Below are positions 14,108 through 23,981 of a DNA stretch of 64,000 nt, piece after piece; within the stretch, counting starts at the first letter, position 1; each line of letters begins with the position of its first letter. The notes beneath the pieces were generated by a model. It ran no database searches. It was given only the letters and a program-made list of their open reading frames with translations, and was not told the DNA's origin. This stretch comes from Phoma sp. XZ068 (lineage: Eukaryota; Ascomycota; Dothideomycetes; Pleosporales; Didymellaceae). Both the position numbers and the translations under genes were made by a program. The DNA is taken from assembly GCA_004835665.1 (NCBI GenBank), contig RBKR01000001.1, forward strand, positions 1,922,001-1,986,000. Direction: 5' to 3'.

Positions 14108-14612
14108 TAGTATTATAATCTACTTATAACTAGCTAACTAGAATACTAATAGCTATAGATGCTAATAGCTCTAATATAATAATTATATAGAGCTTCTTAT
14201 ATTATATAGTTATAGTATAGTTTTATTATAGGTTATATAATAAGCTTACCCCTTAGTAAGTAAGCTAGGCAGACTATATATAAGGCCTTATATAGCTTAT
14301 ATTACGCTTAGTAATCTTAGCTTATATAGCTTATAGTAAGCTAGGTAAGCTACTATAATTATTATAGTATATAGTATTTAAAAATACTACCCTTATAGTA
14401 TTATATTTAACCTTATTAATTAACTTTATTATTAGAACTTAACTTAACTTTTAAGCTAGATAGATTAACTATCTATACTACTTATTATTAACTCTATAGT
14501 TGTTATAGTGTTTTACTAGGCATCTATACTAACCCCCTCCTATACTAGCACTTATCTTAGAGAACTAACCTTAGAAGTATTTATAAGCTTTACTTACTTT
14601 ATAGCCTTAATA
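14108..14612 (+). repeat. 3' LTR of the full-length Gypsy copy
   Basis: About 505 bp matching the 5' LTR at 7,763-8,268, with the same ends. It follows the pol remnant after about 600 bp of AT-rich sequence with no recognised content (13,506-14,107). Confidence 0.8.
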
Positions 14613-15773
14613 TATAGTAAGTATTAGAAATATACCTTTCTTATATATAGCTTTACTCTTAGGCTTAGAGGTACTTTTAACTACTAATCTTACTATACCT
14701 AGACTAGTATCCCCTTACTAGCTTTCTAGGTATTTAATTTCTACCTTAAAAGTATATAGGTATTATAGTCTCTAAAGTTTATTATATCTAGCTTTAGTAG
14801 CTTAGATATACTTATCTAGTATTAAAGTTATATCTCTTATATTTACTAGAGAATTATTACTACTATAGGAGGCTAGTGCCCTCTAGCTATTTATATATAT
14901 AGTTAGAGCTATTCTTAGACTATTAGAAGAAAAGTATTATTATATAAGGTTCTAACTATAGGTAATAGTATTTACTTTATACTAGATAGGATAGTATAAG
15001 AATAGCTATAGATAGATTATAAGAATAATACTTATCTTCTCTATAGATTATAGGCTATACTTATTTTATATAGCTCTCTTGCTTAGGTGCTAGTCCCTAA
15101 TAAGAATAATACTATAATATTATAATACTATACTAAGCCTTATAATATCTATTATACCTAGTATATTATATATATATTATATAACTTAAAGTAGAATAGG
15201 CTATATAGCTAGAAGGCTTAGTATAAATTAATATATTTATACCTATACCTCTACTATTACTATACTTATTACTATATAACTTTATAGCTATAATATTACT
15301 TAAAGTAAAAGTAAGTTTATAAAAATAGTAATATAAATAAAAGTACTAGTATAGACTTCTATATATACTTTCTTATAAGTAAGAGTATATAAAAGATACT
15401 AAATATATAGTAGAAATAGTTTATATAAGCTTTAGAGAACTAGAAAGTATAATAAAGATAATATTACTAAATAATTAGTTACTATTTAGCTTAGCTAGAG
15501 TAAGTATAATAGTAAGAGTAAAGTATATATTAGAAGGTAAGAGGGATAAGTACTATAAATAAGAGTACTATATATAATATTAATAGGTACTATACCTTTA
15601 GTAGGCACCTAGAGAGTATATTATAGTAGAATAGAGTTAAAGTACCTTATACTAACTTAAGGTACTCTAACTAAGTATATATATAAAGTTAGAGATTATA
15701 TAATATAAAGGTGCTATACTCTCTAGAGTAGGGTAGACTATTCTCTAACGCTCTGCACGTATATATAGTTAAT
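14613..15773. other. AT-rich RIP-mutated sequence up to the border
   Basis: About 1.1 kb of RIP-like sequence without a recognised element. It includes a short stretch near 15,740-15,760 where CpG and CpA reappear, marking the change to normal base composition. The relic of the adjacent HD-domain gene runs into it. Confidence 0.5.
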
Positions 15774-16439
15774 TTATCTAATCTTATATAAGATTAGTGG
15801 TCTAATACATTGATTACCTGAATACGTGCTTGCAAGCTCCCTAATTCTTCCACACTTTGTAATAGCATCGTCTTGCTTTTGGGTGACTGATACAAGGTTT
15901 CTAAAAAACTGCTGACCAACTGGTGGGCCTCCAAATTCCGTCAACAGTGCCGCCGAGACGAGGGCCACCTCGATCTGCTTGTGTGCCGCAATGTCAGGAG
16001 TGGTGTGTAGCGCTACGGCGTCAAAGACGATTTGGAGGCGACCAGGTGTCCATTTTAGCTTGGCTTCTCTCTCCAAGAATGCCCGCGCTTCGTATGCACC
16101 ATCAATTTCAAATCTCCTGTCCTTGGACACGTAGTCGGTGCCAAAAGCCCTGACAATTCATTTAGCACCTTCAATATGACATACCAATTGAATTACATAC
16201 CATCCAAGGTCATGCACGATGGCGGCTATACCAAATGCTTCTTGATCAATTGCAGTCTGGTTTGCAAAGGGAAGGTTGTTGATCATCGTTTAGCCATTGA
16301 GCCAGGTTCGCATGACGTGTCGAAAGCCATTATCATGCAAAGCGGCCTGAGCAACCTCGATGGAAGAATTGATTAGGGCCGTATTCGGCACCTTGACGCC
16401 AGCGATAAGCCGGGTGAAAAATGGCAGTCCTCCTTTCAT
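15774..16439 (-). pseudogene. HD-domain metal-dependent hydrolase pseudogene (cyanamide hydratase-like)
   Basis: Minus-strand gene with an ATG at 16,439-16,437, an intron at 16,150-16,200 (GTATGT...CAG, 51 nt) and a second exon reading toward the border. The translation shows the HD superfamily pattern of fungal cyanamide hydratase-like proteins: V-M-R-T-W-L-N-G, then I-V-H-D-L-G-W with the metal-binding HD pair, then F-E-I-D-G-A and A-L-H-T-T-P. Two breaks are visible. Codon 16,292-16,290 is TAA after W-L-N-G, where the family normally has Gln (CAA), a CpA to TpA change. The C-terminal third is lost: the frame runs into AT-rich sequence and stops near 15,774. The family hydrolyses small substrates using two metals; the exact substrate is unknown. 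Confidence 0.72.
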
Positions 16440-17612
16440 AATGTAACTTGGCAAGTAGTATAAGTGATGTGAAAGAAGTGCAAACTGGTTAACAACAAAT
16501 TATTGGACCGGCAAAGTACTGAGTATTTAATCATTCGTCGTCGACTTTATGGCGGCGTAATATTACTGATTGCGGCGCAATATCACTAATCCGCGTATAC
16601 GATTTGTATGGCGCAATGTTACTTTTACCGCACAATTGCGTGCAGGAAGCTTCTCGATGTGCTTTTGGCACCGGCCAGCCCGGAAGGGAATTGCGCTAAC
16701 CAATTGCAATAGAGTCGTGCCATTGGCCAGTGTAGTGCCGGAAGGATCGGAGCGGATGTAGGTGAACTACCGACCCGTTCAGCATCCGCTTTATTTGCGA
16801 ATGACTTGCTATCCCTTTGATCGCCAGTTTCTTTCTTCGCACTAAGACAAGTCAGTGTATGGCGACCAAAAGCCGTAGCGACTGCTAAGTGGTCACCTGA
16901 GGTATATGGTCAAAAGCTACTCCTTTTGGAATATCAAAGATTATCCACCAAGACACCAGAAGTAGAACTAGTATAGTTATCTGATATAATTAGTGATAAT
17001 ACCTTGCTTCTGCTTACGCTACACAGACTCGGCCTTGTTGCTTGGCGTTTTGGAGGCCTACCAAGCTGCTTACTATTGTGACATCATGTGAGCCAGTACT
17101 GATGAAAGCATTTGCGATTCTTCGATCGTACAGTAACTGTGCTACTGCAATCAGGTGCTGAGCAAGTGGAATGCAGGTACCTAGGCTTTTCGAGCTTCTC
17201 CACCTTTTCATTCCTTACACAACATGTATGGCCAAGAATTATGGGCTCACTGACTGGCTAGGAAGCCTACCTACCGATCGAGCTTACTATCCAGTCATGG
17301 AAGAGTCATTCGAGACATCCTAGCGTTGTGTACTGAGTTCGTACAGCACTTGCCACTCTGCATGTAACCGAATACTTCGTGCGCCCGTCATCACCATCAT
17401 GACAACTTCTCTGTCTGACTATGTTAGTCCCATAGGACCGTTCGTTAGGGATAGAGCTTCTCATTCCAGCTATAAATACTGGAAGGATACCAAAGGTACC
17501 CCTCCAGCCTGCCTGCAAGGTTATCGAAGTTCTAACTTCTACATCCATCGAGCAACTCTGCTGTACACACAACGTTATACCTCTGCATCCGATCAACCCC
17601 CCAAAAGTCAAG
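16440..17612. other. Gene-free border stretch
   Basis: About 1.2 kb of mid-GC sequence. Short frames of 60-65 codons are present but have no recognisable motif or splice partner. A small AT-rich island near 16,960-17,005 resembles the block on the left. The last 200 bp probably contain the promoter of the secreted-protein gene that follows. Confidence 0.5.
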
Positions 17613-18303
17613 ATGAAAATGAATACTTTTACCAGTGCTATTGCTTTTCTTACCACTGTCTTTGCAAATCCAACTCCCGAAGAGGATGTGAACATGGGCC
17701 TGACGAGCGTTGCGAAACGACAAACCAACAACCCGTGTAGCCAGTGGACTCCACAGACACGGCTTGTAGGGGATGGCTCCCCTAAAGATTGGTGGCTCTG
17801 GAAACAAGTAACGGTATATTTACATTCCCGTCTGCAGAACTGCTAGATATCATAGCGCTCACAGGCCTTATACAGGGAGAGATCAGATGTGGTAACACAG
17901 ATACTTGCGCTATTTCGGCTGGTGAATACGAGTCTTGGACCATTGGTGCCGACCTTTCCGGTGCCTCGTCATGGATCTCTGGAGGCTTCTCTGTCGAGAA
18001 ATCATGGGAAACAGGTACATCGTGGACTTGTGAAGACAAGAAGGGCTCCAAGATCTGTTTGTGGATAAAGATTGCTCATACTGAGGTGTGTCTTCGTATC
18101 TCCGTCCTTTGGTGCGGGCAATAGTGAAACTAACGTATTGGTAGTATGAGGTCCAAGATGGGTCATACAACTCTTGTAGTGGGTTCAAAGGGGGCAAGAA
18201 ACACAAAATTACGAGCCCAAACAAGAAGAACAAGGGTGGGTATCATGAATGCTCTGTTACGGACTGTCGAGAGGAAGGTTTTCAGTACTGGGTGGAGTCT
18301 TGA
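17613..18303 (+). CDS. Small secreted cysteine-rich protein, candidate effector
   Basis: Three exons, 17,613-17,807, 17,876-18,085 and 18,145-18,303, give 187 residues. Both introns (68 and 59 nt) are GT-AG, fall between codons and keep the frame open, which supports the model. The N-terminus has Lys-Met-Asn then a hydrophobic signal peptide ending near F-A-N. It is followed by a short propeptide with a Kex2-type Lys-Arg before Q-T-N-N-P-C. The mature part has eight cysteines (R-C-G-N-T-D-T-C, T-C-E, I-C-L-W, N-S-C, E-C, D-C), enough for four disulfides. The C-G-N-x2-x-C plus Gly/Ser/Thr-rich middle resembles a group of secreted ascomycete proteins of unknown function. It lies 1.8 kb from the RIP block, a typical effector location; an effector role is inference. 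Confidence 0.78.
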
Positions 18304-20407
18304 GAAGTTCGGCGATGCGAAGGTGGCTTGTGGAAAGGAGGCGAGACTGTCGTTGGTCGGCTTGTGTTTCTGTAATCTTGCTTCTGCAGAATTTCGAACC
18401 CCCTTCGTTACAATGCATCTCCAAAAATGTCGCAGTCACGCTGAAATGCTTGCAAGCGTTGAGTACAACGTGAGATCTTATAAGAAACACACTCTCACAT
18501 CGGAGGTCACTCAGGGTTTTCTACTCAGCACTGGATGCATGTATCCCTTATATCGCTGTGACTATTTAACGTATGTTTCTTCCAGCAGGACCATCGTTAG
18601 CATCCCCTAGTTGCTGATTTGGATCAAGATTTCTAATACCATACGGGCAGGATTGCACGTGTCTCGTAGTGAGCTGAACCTGCATAAAATTTTGAAATGC
18701 TTTCTCTACGACATTCCTTTTTGCCAGACATCTGGTACACCGATTGCACCAAATGAGCACTGTCAATTAATCCAAGGATAATCGCCCCCGTTCCTTGTGG
18801 TCTCAAATTGTCCGTTGAACGGAGAAGCTCACTTTTCAGAGGAGGGGTGGATGGCGAAGAAAAACCCGTCTAGTGTCGTACTTGTGGATGATTGTCTGAC
18901 CTGACTGGCGAGGCTTTGCCGACAATTTTCACAAACTTACAACAACATCCAGATGTATCAGCAGTTTACACACACAGGATGGGCAGTATGACCCCAAGTG
19001 TATTGATCTACAAGTTGTCTTTCTCCTGTCACCTATGTAGACAGCCAATGTACCAACGGATTTCCAGCTCTGACACAAGCCCACACAGTGTAGAGGTGAC
19101 GGACTGACTGCTGCTTCCGCCAGCACCAAAGAAGGCTGTGGTTTAGCAGGATAGAATCATCGGAATACGGTATTGACTATTGAAGTCACGGGAATCTCAA
19201 TATTCTTATAAACAATCCTGGATTCGTTCCCAGCACCATCGATTTGAGGTTCTGAGCTTTGGGAATTGGCTGTGAAGGCCTTTGACTGGTTTTGGGAACT
19301 TCAAAATACAAACTCACTGATTGTGGACTGCTTAGAAATTTTAGGGATTAGCTCCTAGGCCTCACGTTGGGCCACCATGATAGTGGTTCTTAGCTTCGCC
19401 TCAAAGTTCTGAAGCGCTCGTTGAAGTGCTGCTGTCCTGCTACATGAGGCCGAGCAACATAACTTCAGGCAAAATTGACCAAAGCTCCCTCTGCGCTTAT
19501 TACTACCAGATTATGATGCCTCTTCTTTGACTCAAGCTGACATAATGGATGGCGTTCAGCTACCCCATAACTGAGCGTGTAAGGCTAGTCCCGAGATACC
19601 GGATGCAACGTAACTTCGTATTCAGCCGCGCTTCCACGCTAGCCGCGTGGCTCTTTGGCAGCATAACGTCATAGCGGCCGTCGCAGAATGTGTCTAATTT
19701 GTACAGTATGTGAGCCTGTCCACATTGGAACGAGGGGCAAACAGGACATCTAAAGAGAAGGTGCATCATCGTAAGAACAATTCATTCATGCACTATTTGG
19801 GTTTATGTCGTTCCTCAACCCATGAACGCACTGGTCGTCTGCGGAAGAGCGAATGCAGGATATCCGGCGAAATGCTATCCTTCGCTAAGCTTCCTAGCTC
19901 CAATGATAAGCCTTTTGAGATAGTAGAAACATACGTCGGGGCCAACCTGCCATCAATTTAAGTGCCGACACCCGAGATTGCAGTATATTTCATGGGAACG
20001 GTTGACAGGTGCGGATACAAAAATAAATTCCAATAGCGCCACCTCGTGAAGAGGATCCCGCCTACACTCGTACAGCCCCTCACCCTTCTTATGTCCGCTC
20101 ATAGTGTCTTCGGAAACAAGAAACAGGCATCAAATCAAACGCTACCCGATGAGATCATACACTATTGATTTTGTAACGATACCTAGGCAGCCCCGGCTCA
20201 GATCGTAACCCTAAATTGGGCTTAACAATCTACAGCGTCTGCCATGAAGGCGTCTTGGCACAGAAGCTTGTTCTTTTAAGCTTCTTGTTGCTCCGCATGC
20301 ATCGTTTAATGCATCGTTTACAACCTCGACTTTTAACCAATCCTTGTGCGCTCCTTCAGCCTTCGAAAACCCTAGCCATCTGATCAATTCTTCCCCATTT
20401 GTTCCAA
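18304..20407. other. Gene-free stretch
   Basis: About 2.1 kb of ordinary base composition with only short frames (60-83 codons) lacking motifs. No repeat partner within the window, RNA gene or transposon motif was recognised. The last few hundred bases should carry the tyrosinase promoter. Confidence 0.5.
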
Positions 20408-21658
20408 ATGCACTTGAGGCTTGTCAGTGCTGGGCTTGCTGCCTCTTACAATGCTATCTCTCTTCCTTGGACCACGCGAGCGGTCAGCTCAGCTTCGCTT
20501 CCGCCGCTCCCCCTCGAACACTTTGACACTCCGAAATATGCCCGGCCGCTCACCCTTGATGAAGCCTTGTCGGGTGCGAATGCTTCTGTCACTACCATCG
20601 CAGAAGCGGACCTCCAAGAAGCTAAGGACAAATTTCCGGCGCTCGTAATCCCCAACAATTCGTCGCTGCCGAACTCTACGTTGGATCTGGACAGTGAGCT
20701 GAGACGGTTTGAAAAGAGGCAGGAAACTTGCTCCAACGTCCGCATCCGCACTGAATGGGATGATTATTCGGGTAACGATCGACAAGCATACATCGATTCA
20801 ATCAAGTGTTTGATGAGCAAGCCACCATCAGGACAATTCAGCGTGTCTCAAAGTCGTTACGATGATCTTGTTGGCCTTCACCAGACACTAACCCCTAATG
20901 TTCATGGCAATGCCAAGTTCCTGCTATGGCACAGATATTTCGTATGGACTTTTGAGCAGCTTCTCCGCGATGAGTGCGGGTTTGATCGCAACCTGCCCTG
21001 GTTTGATGAGACTCGCTATGCGGGCCATTTTGCAGACTCATCGATCTTCAGCTCTCAGTGGTTTGGAAGTGTAAATATTGGTGGCCAGTGTGTAACAGAT
21101 GGAGTAAGTCCTTACACTGCCTGCACTGGAATTCGTCGCTGATACTACTCTAGCAATTCGCCAATCTGGCTATCAATTATGGCCCAGGTCCTAGTAACAC
21201 ACCTCACTGTCTGGCTCGGAACAATGATGATTCAAAGACTATCAACACTGGAAATGCGATTGTAGATGCGTGCAACAGTCGCACAACCTATGCTGATATG
21301 GCTGCATGTGCTGAGGGCGGTGCTCATGCTTGGGGTCACAACGGAATCGGGGCTGTCATGCAAGATGTATATGCATCTCCAGCAGATCCCGTCTTTTTCT
21401 TGGTACGTGGAGCTCCTGTGGATCGCAGGCGTAAGACTAACTAGTTGATAGCACCACGGTTTTATTGATCGCAACTTCCGCATCTGGCAGAATAACGGAG
21501 GTAATCAGCGCGTCACTACCGTTGGGGGCACCGACTCAGCTGGTCATCCTCTGACTCTTGATACCATTGTCAATGTGTATGACTTCCGCCCTGACGTACG
21601 CATTGGGGACATCCTTGATACTAGGGGACCGACGTTGTGCTACAAGTACAACTATTAG
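20408..21658 (+). CDS. Secreted tyrosinase family copper oxidase
   Basis: Exons 20,408-21,103, 21,154-21,402 and 21,452-21,658 (introns 50 and 49 nt, all phase 0) give 383 residues. It should be a type-3 copper enzyme oxidising phenols or catechols. The CuA region contains G-L-H-Q, V-H-G-N and L-W-H-R-Y-F; the CuB region contains H-A-W-G-H-N and, across intron 2, F-F-L-H-H-G-F-I-D-R. These supply the six expected copper histidines. Between them is L-P-W-F-D-E-T, a variant of the usual P-Y-W-D segment. The N-terminus is weakly hydrophobic, and a Lys-Arg before Q-E-T-C suggests Kex2 processing after a propeptide of about 100 residues, so secretion is likely. The first in-frame ATG at 20,408 was used. 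Roles in melanin or polyketide phenol oxidation are possible but not shown. Confidence 0.88.
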
Positions 21659-22023
21659 CTAGCTTTGTCCACTGGCTCAACAACAACACGTAACTACCTG
21701 GGCACCTAAGTGCCTTACCTGAAGTTACTTAGGGGCACATAATTTTTTTGTATATATCTCTCGGCTTGCTCTAGGTTTCAGTGTGAATTATACATCAGGC
21801 GGGTGGTTAGGACTAGGTCTTGTTAATTCTTATTCCGCTATGCTGCGCTGTCATGTAGTTCCGCGCTTGCGTGCTTTCGTGCCCGGCTTGCGACTGCCTT
21901 GTGAGCAGCCGGGCCGAGAGCCGTGTGGCGCACAGACGGCAGCTTCTTCCTGTTGTTCATATTTCCGAGCACCTTAACACGACACTGCGATAAATCAAAC
22001 TGATCGATTCGTCGCTGAAAAGA
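21659..22023. other. Intergenic spacer, tyrosinase to MFS gene
   Basis: 365 bp holding the tyrosinase 3' flank, including an AT-rich stretch near 21,738-21,760, and the likely promoter of the transporter gene on the same strand. No further feature is visible. Confidence 0.5.
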
Positions 22024-23646
22024 ATGGCCGTGATTCAACAGTCAGAGAGGAGGCAGGATGTACAGGAAACAACGCCGTTGTTGTCTCACACGAAACTAGA
22101 AGAGGAAAGAGTTGGACTGTGGGGCAGTTCTGTGCAATGGCGCCTCATGCTTTGCGCCTTTCTGGTCTCGTTATCATTCGGCATCACCCAGGTTCCGATG
22201 TTGTTCGTTTTTCGAATAATGTCGTGTGATGCATACTACGAGGATGCACGTCATGTTCGCGACCCGATGGCAAAAGACGTTTGCGCAAAGCATGAGATCG
22301 AAGCCAGCACCGCACGATCCGTTGCGCTTCTCGGAGGCTCGACAACATTATTTGGCCTCGTCAATTTACTTGTCACAGGCTGGACAATCAAGCGCTTAGG
22401 TGTTAAAAGAGCGCTAGCAATTCAGATATTCTGGCCAGCGGTCAGGCTAATCGTGCAGAACATCGGTGTATCAAAGGGATCGAGTACTGGTATTTTTATC
22501 TTGCAGGCCAGCCAGATAATCACGATCGTTGGGGGACCGAATGGCTACGTGCTCGCCTTAAATTCGTTTGTGGCAGACATTGTCGAGCATCAGGGTCGGA
22601 CAGGTGCACTGGGGCGCCTTCAGGGTTGCATGTTATTCGGCGCTGCTGTCGGATTCCTGATAGGAGGGCTTATTGGGGAAGCGTTTGGGATTGCGGCGCC
22701 ATTCCGCATCACTGTCGTTCTGTTCCTGTTGTCATGTGTTTACGTCGCAGTATGTCTTCCCTCTACACCACCGCATGACAACAAAGACAACTGCGTGAAC
22801 CAGCCGGCGATCGGCCTTGGCCGCTTCTTTGGCCCGCTTAGGGTATTCGCCCCTCAAAAGTGGACGCTCGTCAATGGCAGTAAGAGCACACAATTTGGAG
22901 CAATGACGCTTGGTCTTGGTGTCTTCTTGGGCATCCTGGCTACAGGCTACATACCTACTCTGCTCCAGATGTATGCGACGGACGAGTTCGAGTTCGGTAC
23001 TAAAGCTAACGGCTGGCTCATCTTTATGTACTCTTCCTTGCGAGGTTTCTTTCTCTCTTTCATCTTCCCTCGCATCATCTCAGTCGGGAGAAACTGGCTG
23101 GAGCCAAGCGATACGAAAACAACAAAATCGGTAGAAGAGGAGCCATTTCTCAGCGATTCACGTTTGCCTATATCATCAAATGAGGTCGGACCTATTGATC
23201 CCATGGACAACGATGTAGAACCGACCGGACCACCGCAGTTTGACGAGAAGCAGACATTTGCATTTGACCTCATGTATGCGAGATTCAGTCTCCTCCTTGA
23301 CGGTGCTATGACTGGACTTGCTGTGTTTGTTTCACAAGGCTACCAGCTCTACATAGTGGCAGCGTTACTTCCAGTTGCGGCTGGGACTGCCGCTGCCTCG
23401 AAGGGTACTATCTTGCAGATGCTCCCCAATAGCCAGCGCGTTGATGCGCTAAGCGGGATTACCCTCGTCGAGAACATTGCGAGACTTTCCACCACTGCCG
23501 TCTTCGGCTTAATCTTTGCAGCGCTCGCGGAAGTCGGAAAGATTCCTTTAGTGTTCGTGTGCAATGCAGCCGTTGCCTTACTCGGCTTTACGGTCTTGCT
23601 CTTTTCGCAATTTCCGCCAAATGGCAGTCGGAGGGCCGATCTTTAG
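22024..23646 (+). CDS. Major facilitator superfamily transporter
   Basis: A single uninterrupted frame of 540 residues. The N-terminus is cytosolic in character, with an E-T-T-P-L-L motif seen in a group of fungal MFS proteins. About eleven to twelve hydrophobic segments follow: roughly residues 40-66, 97-120, 128-147, 155-180, 195-225, 228-246, 290-312, 325-350, 418-440, 444-468 and 482-530. A large polar, acidic loop (about 358-415) lies in the middle. The substrate cannot be told. The spacing resembles the proton-coupled folate/haem-type or uncharacterised fungal MFS groups more than sugar porters, as no sugar-porter signature was seen. It lies 365 bp downstream of the tyrosinase on the same strand. 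Confidence 0.83.
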   Translation: MAVIQQSERRQDVQETTPLLSHTKLEEERVGLWGSSVQWRLMLCAFLVSLSFGITQVPMLFVFRIMSCDAYYEDARHVRDPMAKDVCAKHEIEASTARSVALLGGSTTLFGLVNLLVTGWTIKRLGVKRALAIQIFWPAVRLIVQNIGVSKGSSTGIFILQASQIITIVGGPNGYVLALNSFVADIVEHQGRTGALGRLQGCMLFGAAVGFLIGGLIGEAFGIAAPFRITVVLFLLSCVYVAVCLPSTPPHDNKDNCVNQPAIGLGRFFGPLRVFAPQKWTLVNGSKSTQFGAMTLGLGVFLGILATGYIPTLLQMYATDEFEFGTKANGWLIFMYSSLRGFFLSFIFPRIISVGRNWLEPSDTKTTKSVEEEPFLSDSRLPISSNEVGPIDPMDNDVEPTGPPQFDEKQTFAFDLMYARFSLLLDGAMTGLAVFVSQGYQLYIVAALLPVAAGTAAASKGTILQMLPNSQRVDALSGITLVENIARLSTTAVFGLIFAALAEVGKIPLVFVCNAAVALLGFTVLLFSQFPPNGSRRADL

Positions 23647-23981
23647 GTAGCGCTTCCGTTGTCAAACTTCACGCCACCCGCCTTGTGGTTCAATTGTACA
23701 TGTGTCCAGGCTCGCTTCGAAGGGTAAATACAGAGGTATGCACCCCGCACCGCATCGGTGGGGTATTTTTCCGTCTCCATCTAAATCACAGCCATCCTCT
23801 CCACAGCAATGGCGAGATAGTACATGGGACTGCGTAGGAGGCACGGAAGATGAACAATTAAACCGGCTTGGACCCGCAACGTATGGCATGACGTGGAGGT
23901 GCTCCGTGATGTCTGTGGCCTCGAGTACAAATTGATTGCGGAGAACGTTGCGTTCTTGTTCGTTTGTGTTGCAAAACAATC
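23647..23981. other. Intergenic spacer before the GH35 gene
   Basis: 335 bp with no recognisable coding sequence. It presumably holds the 3' end of the transporter transcript and the promoter of the beta-galactosidase gene. Confidence 0.5.

Larger units (their letters stand above)
7763..14612 (+). mobile_element. Near full-length Ty3/Gypsy chromovirus, RIP-dead
   Basis: An element of about 6.85 kb with two direct repeats of about 505 bp at its ends, and gag followed by pol between them in the plus orientation. Gag carries a CCHC zinc-knuckle ghost; pol carries RT, RNase H, integrase and a C-terminal chromodomain-like segment, placing it with the chromoviruses of Ty3/Gypsy. The order gag, pol, RT-RNase H before integrase is Ty3/Gypsy rather than Ty1/copia. 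All coding frames are full of stops. Target-site duplications could not be established because the flanks are too simple (a TAGTA-like match is present but weak). Confidence 0.85.
1..15770. repeat. RIP-saturated AT-rich transposon block
   Basis: The whole stretch consists of TA-rich sequence in which CpA and TpG dinucleotides are nearly absent and TpA is extremely common. No reading frame of 60 codons or more survives in any of six frames over 15.7 kb, whereas such frames are frequent on the right. This pattern is the known result of repeat-induced point mutation (CpA to TpA on both strands) acting on repeats in ascomycetes. Ty3/Gypsy sequence is recognisable in most of it. The right border is abrupt, between about 15,720 and 15,800. 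Such blocks are usually heterochromatic; that is inference here. Confidence 0.93.

Noticed and set aside
7758..14619. TAGTA next to both LTRs as a target-site duplication
   Set aside because: In sequence this TA-rich a 5-bp match is expected by chance, and the 3' LTR end is uncertain by a few bases.
16735..16775. Short matches to the 3' end of 18S rRNA (ggaaggatc, gtaggtgaac)
   Set aside because: The order is wrong and the matches are 9-10 bases; no further rRNA or ITS sequence is nearby.
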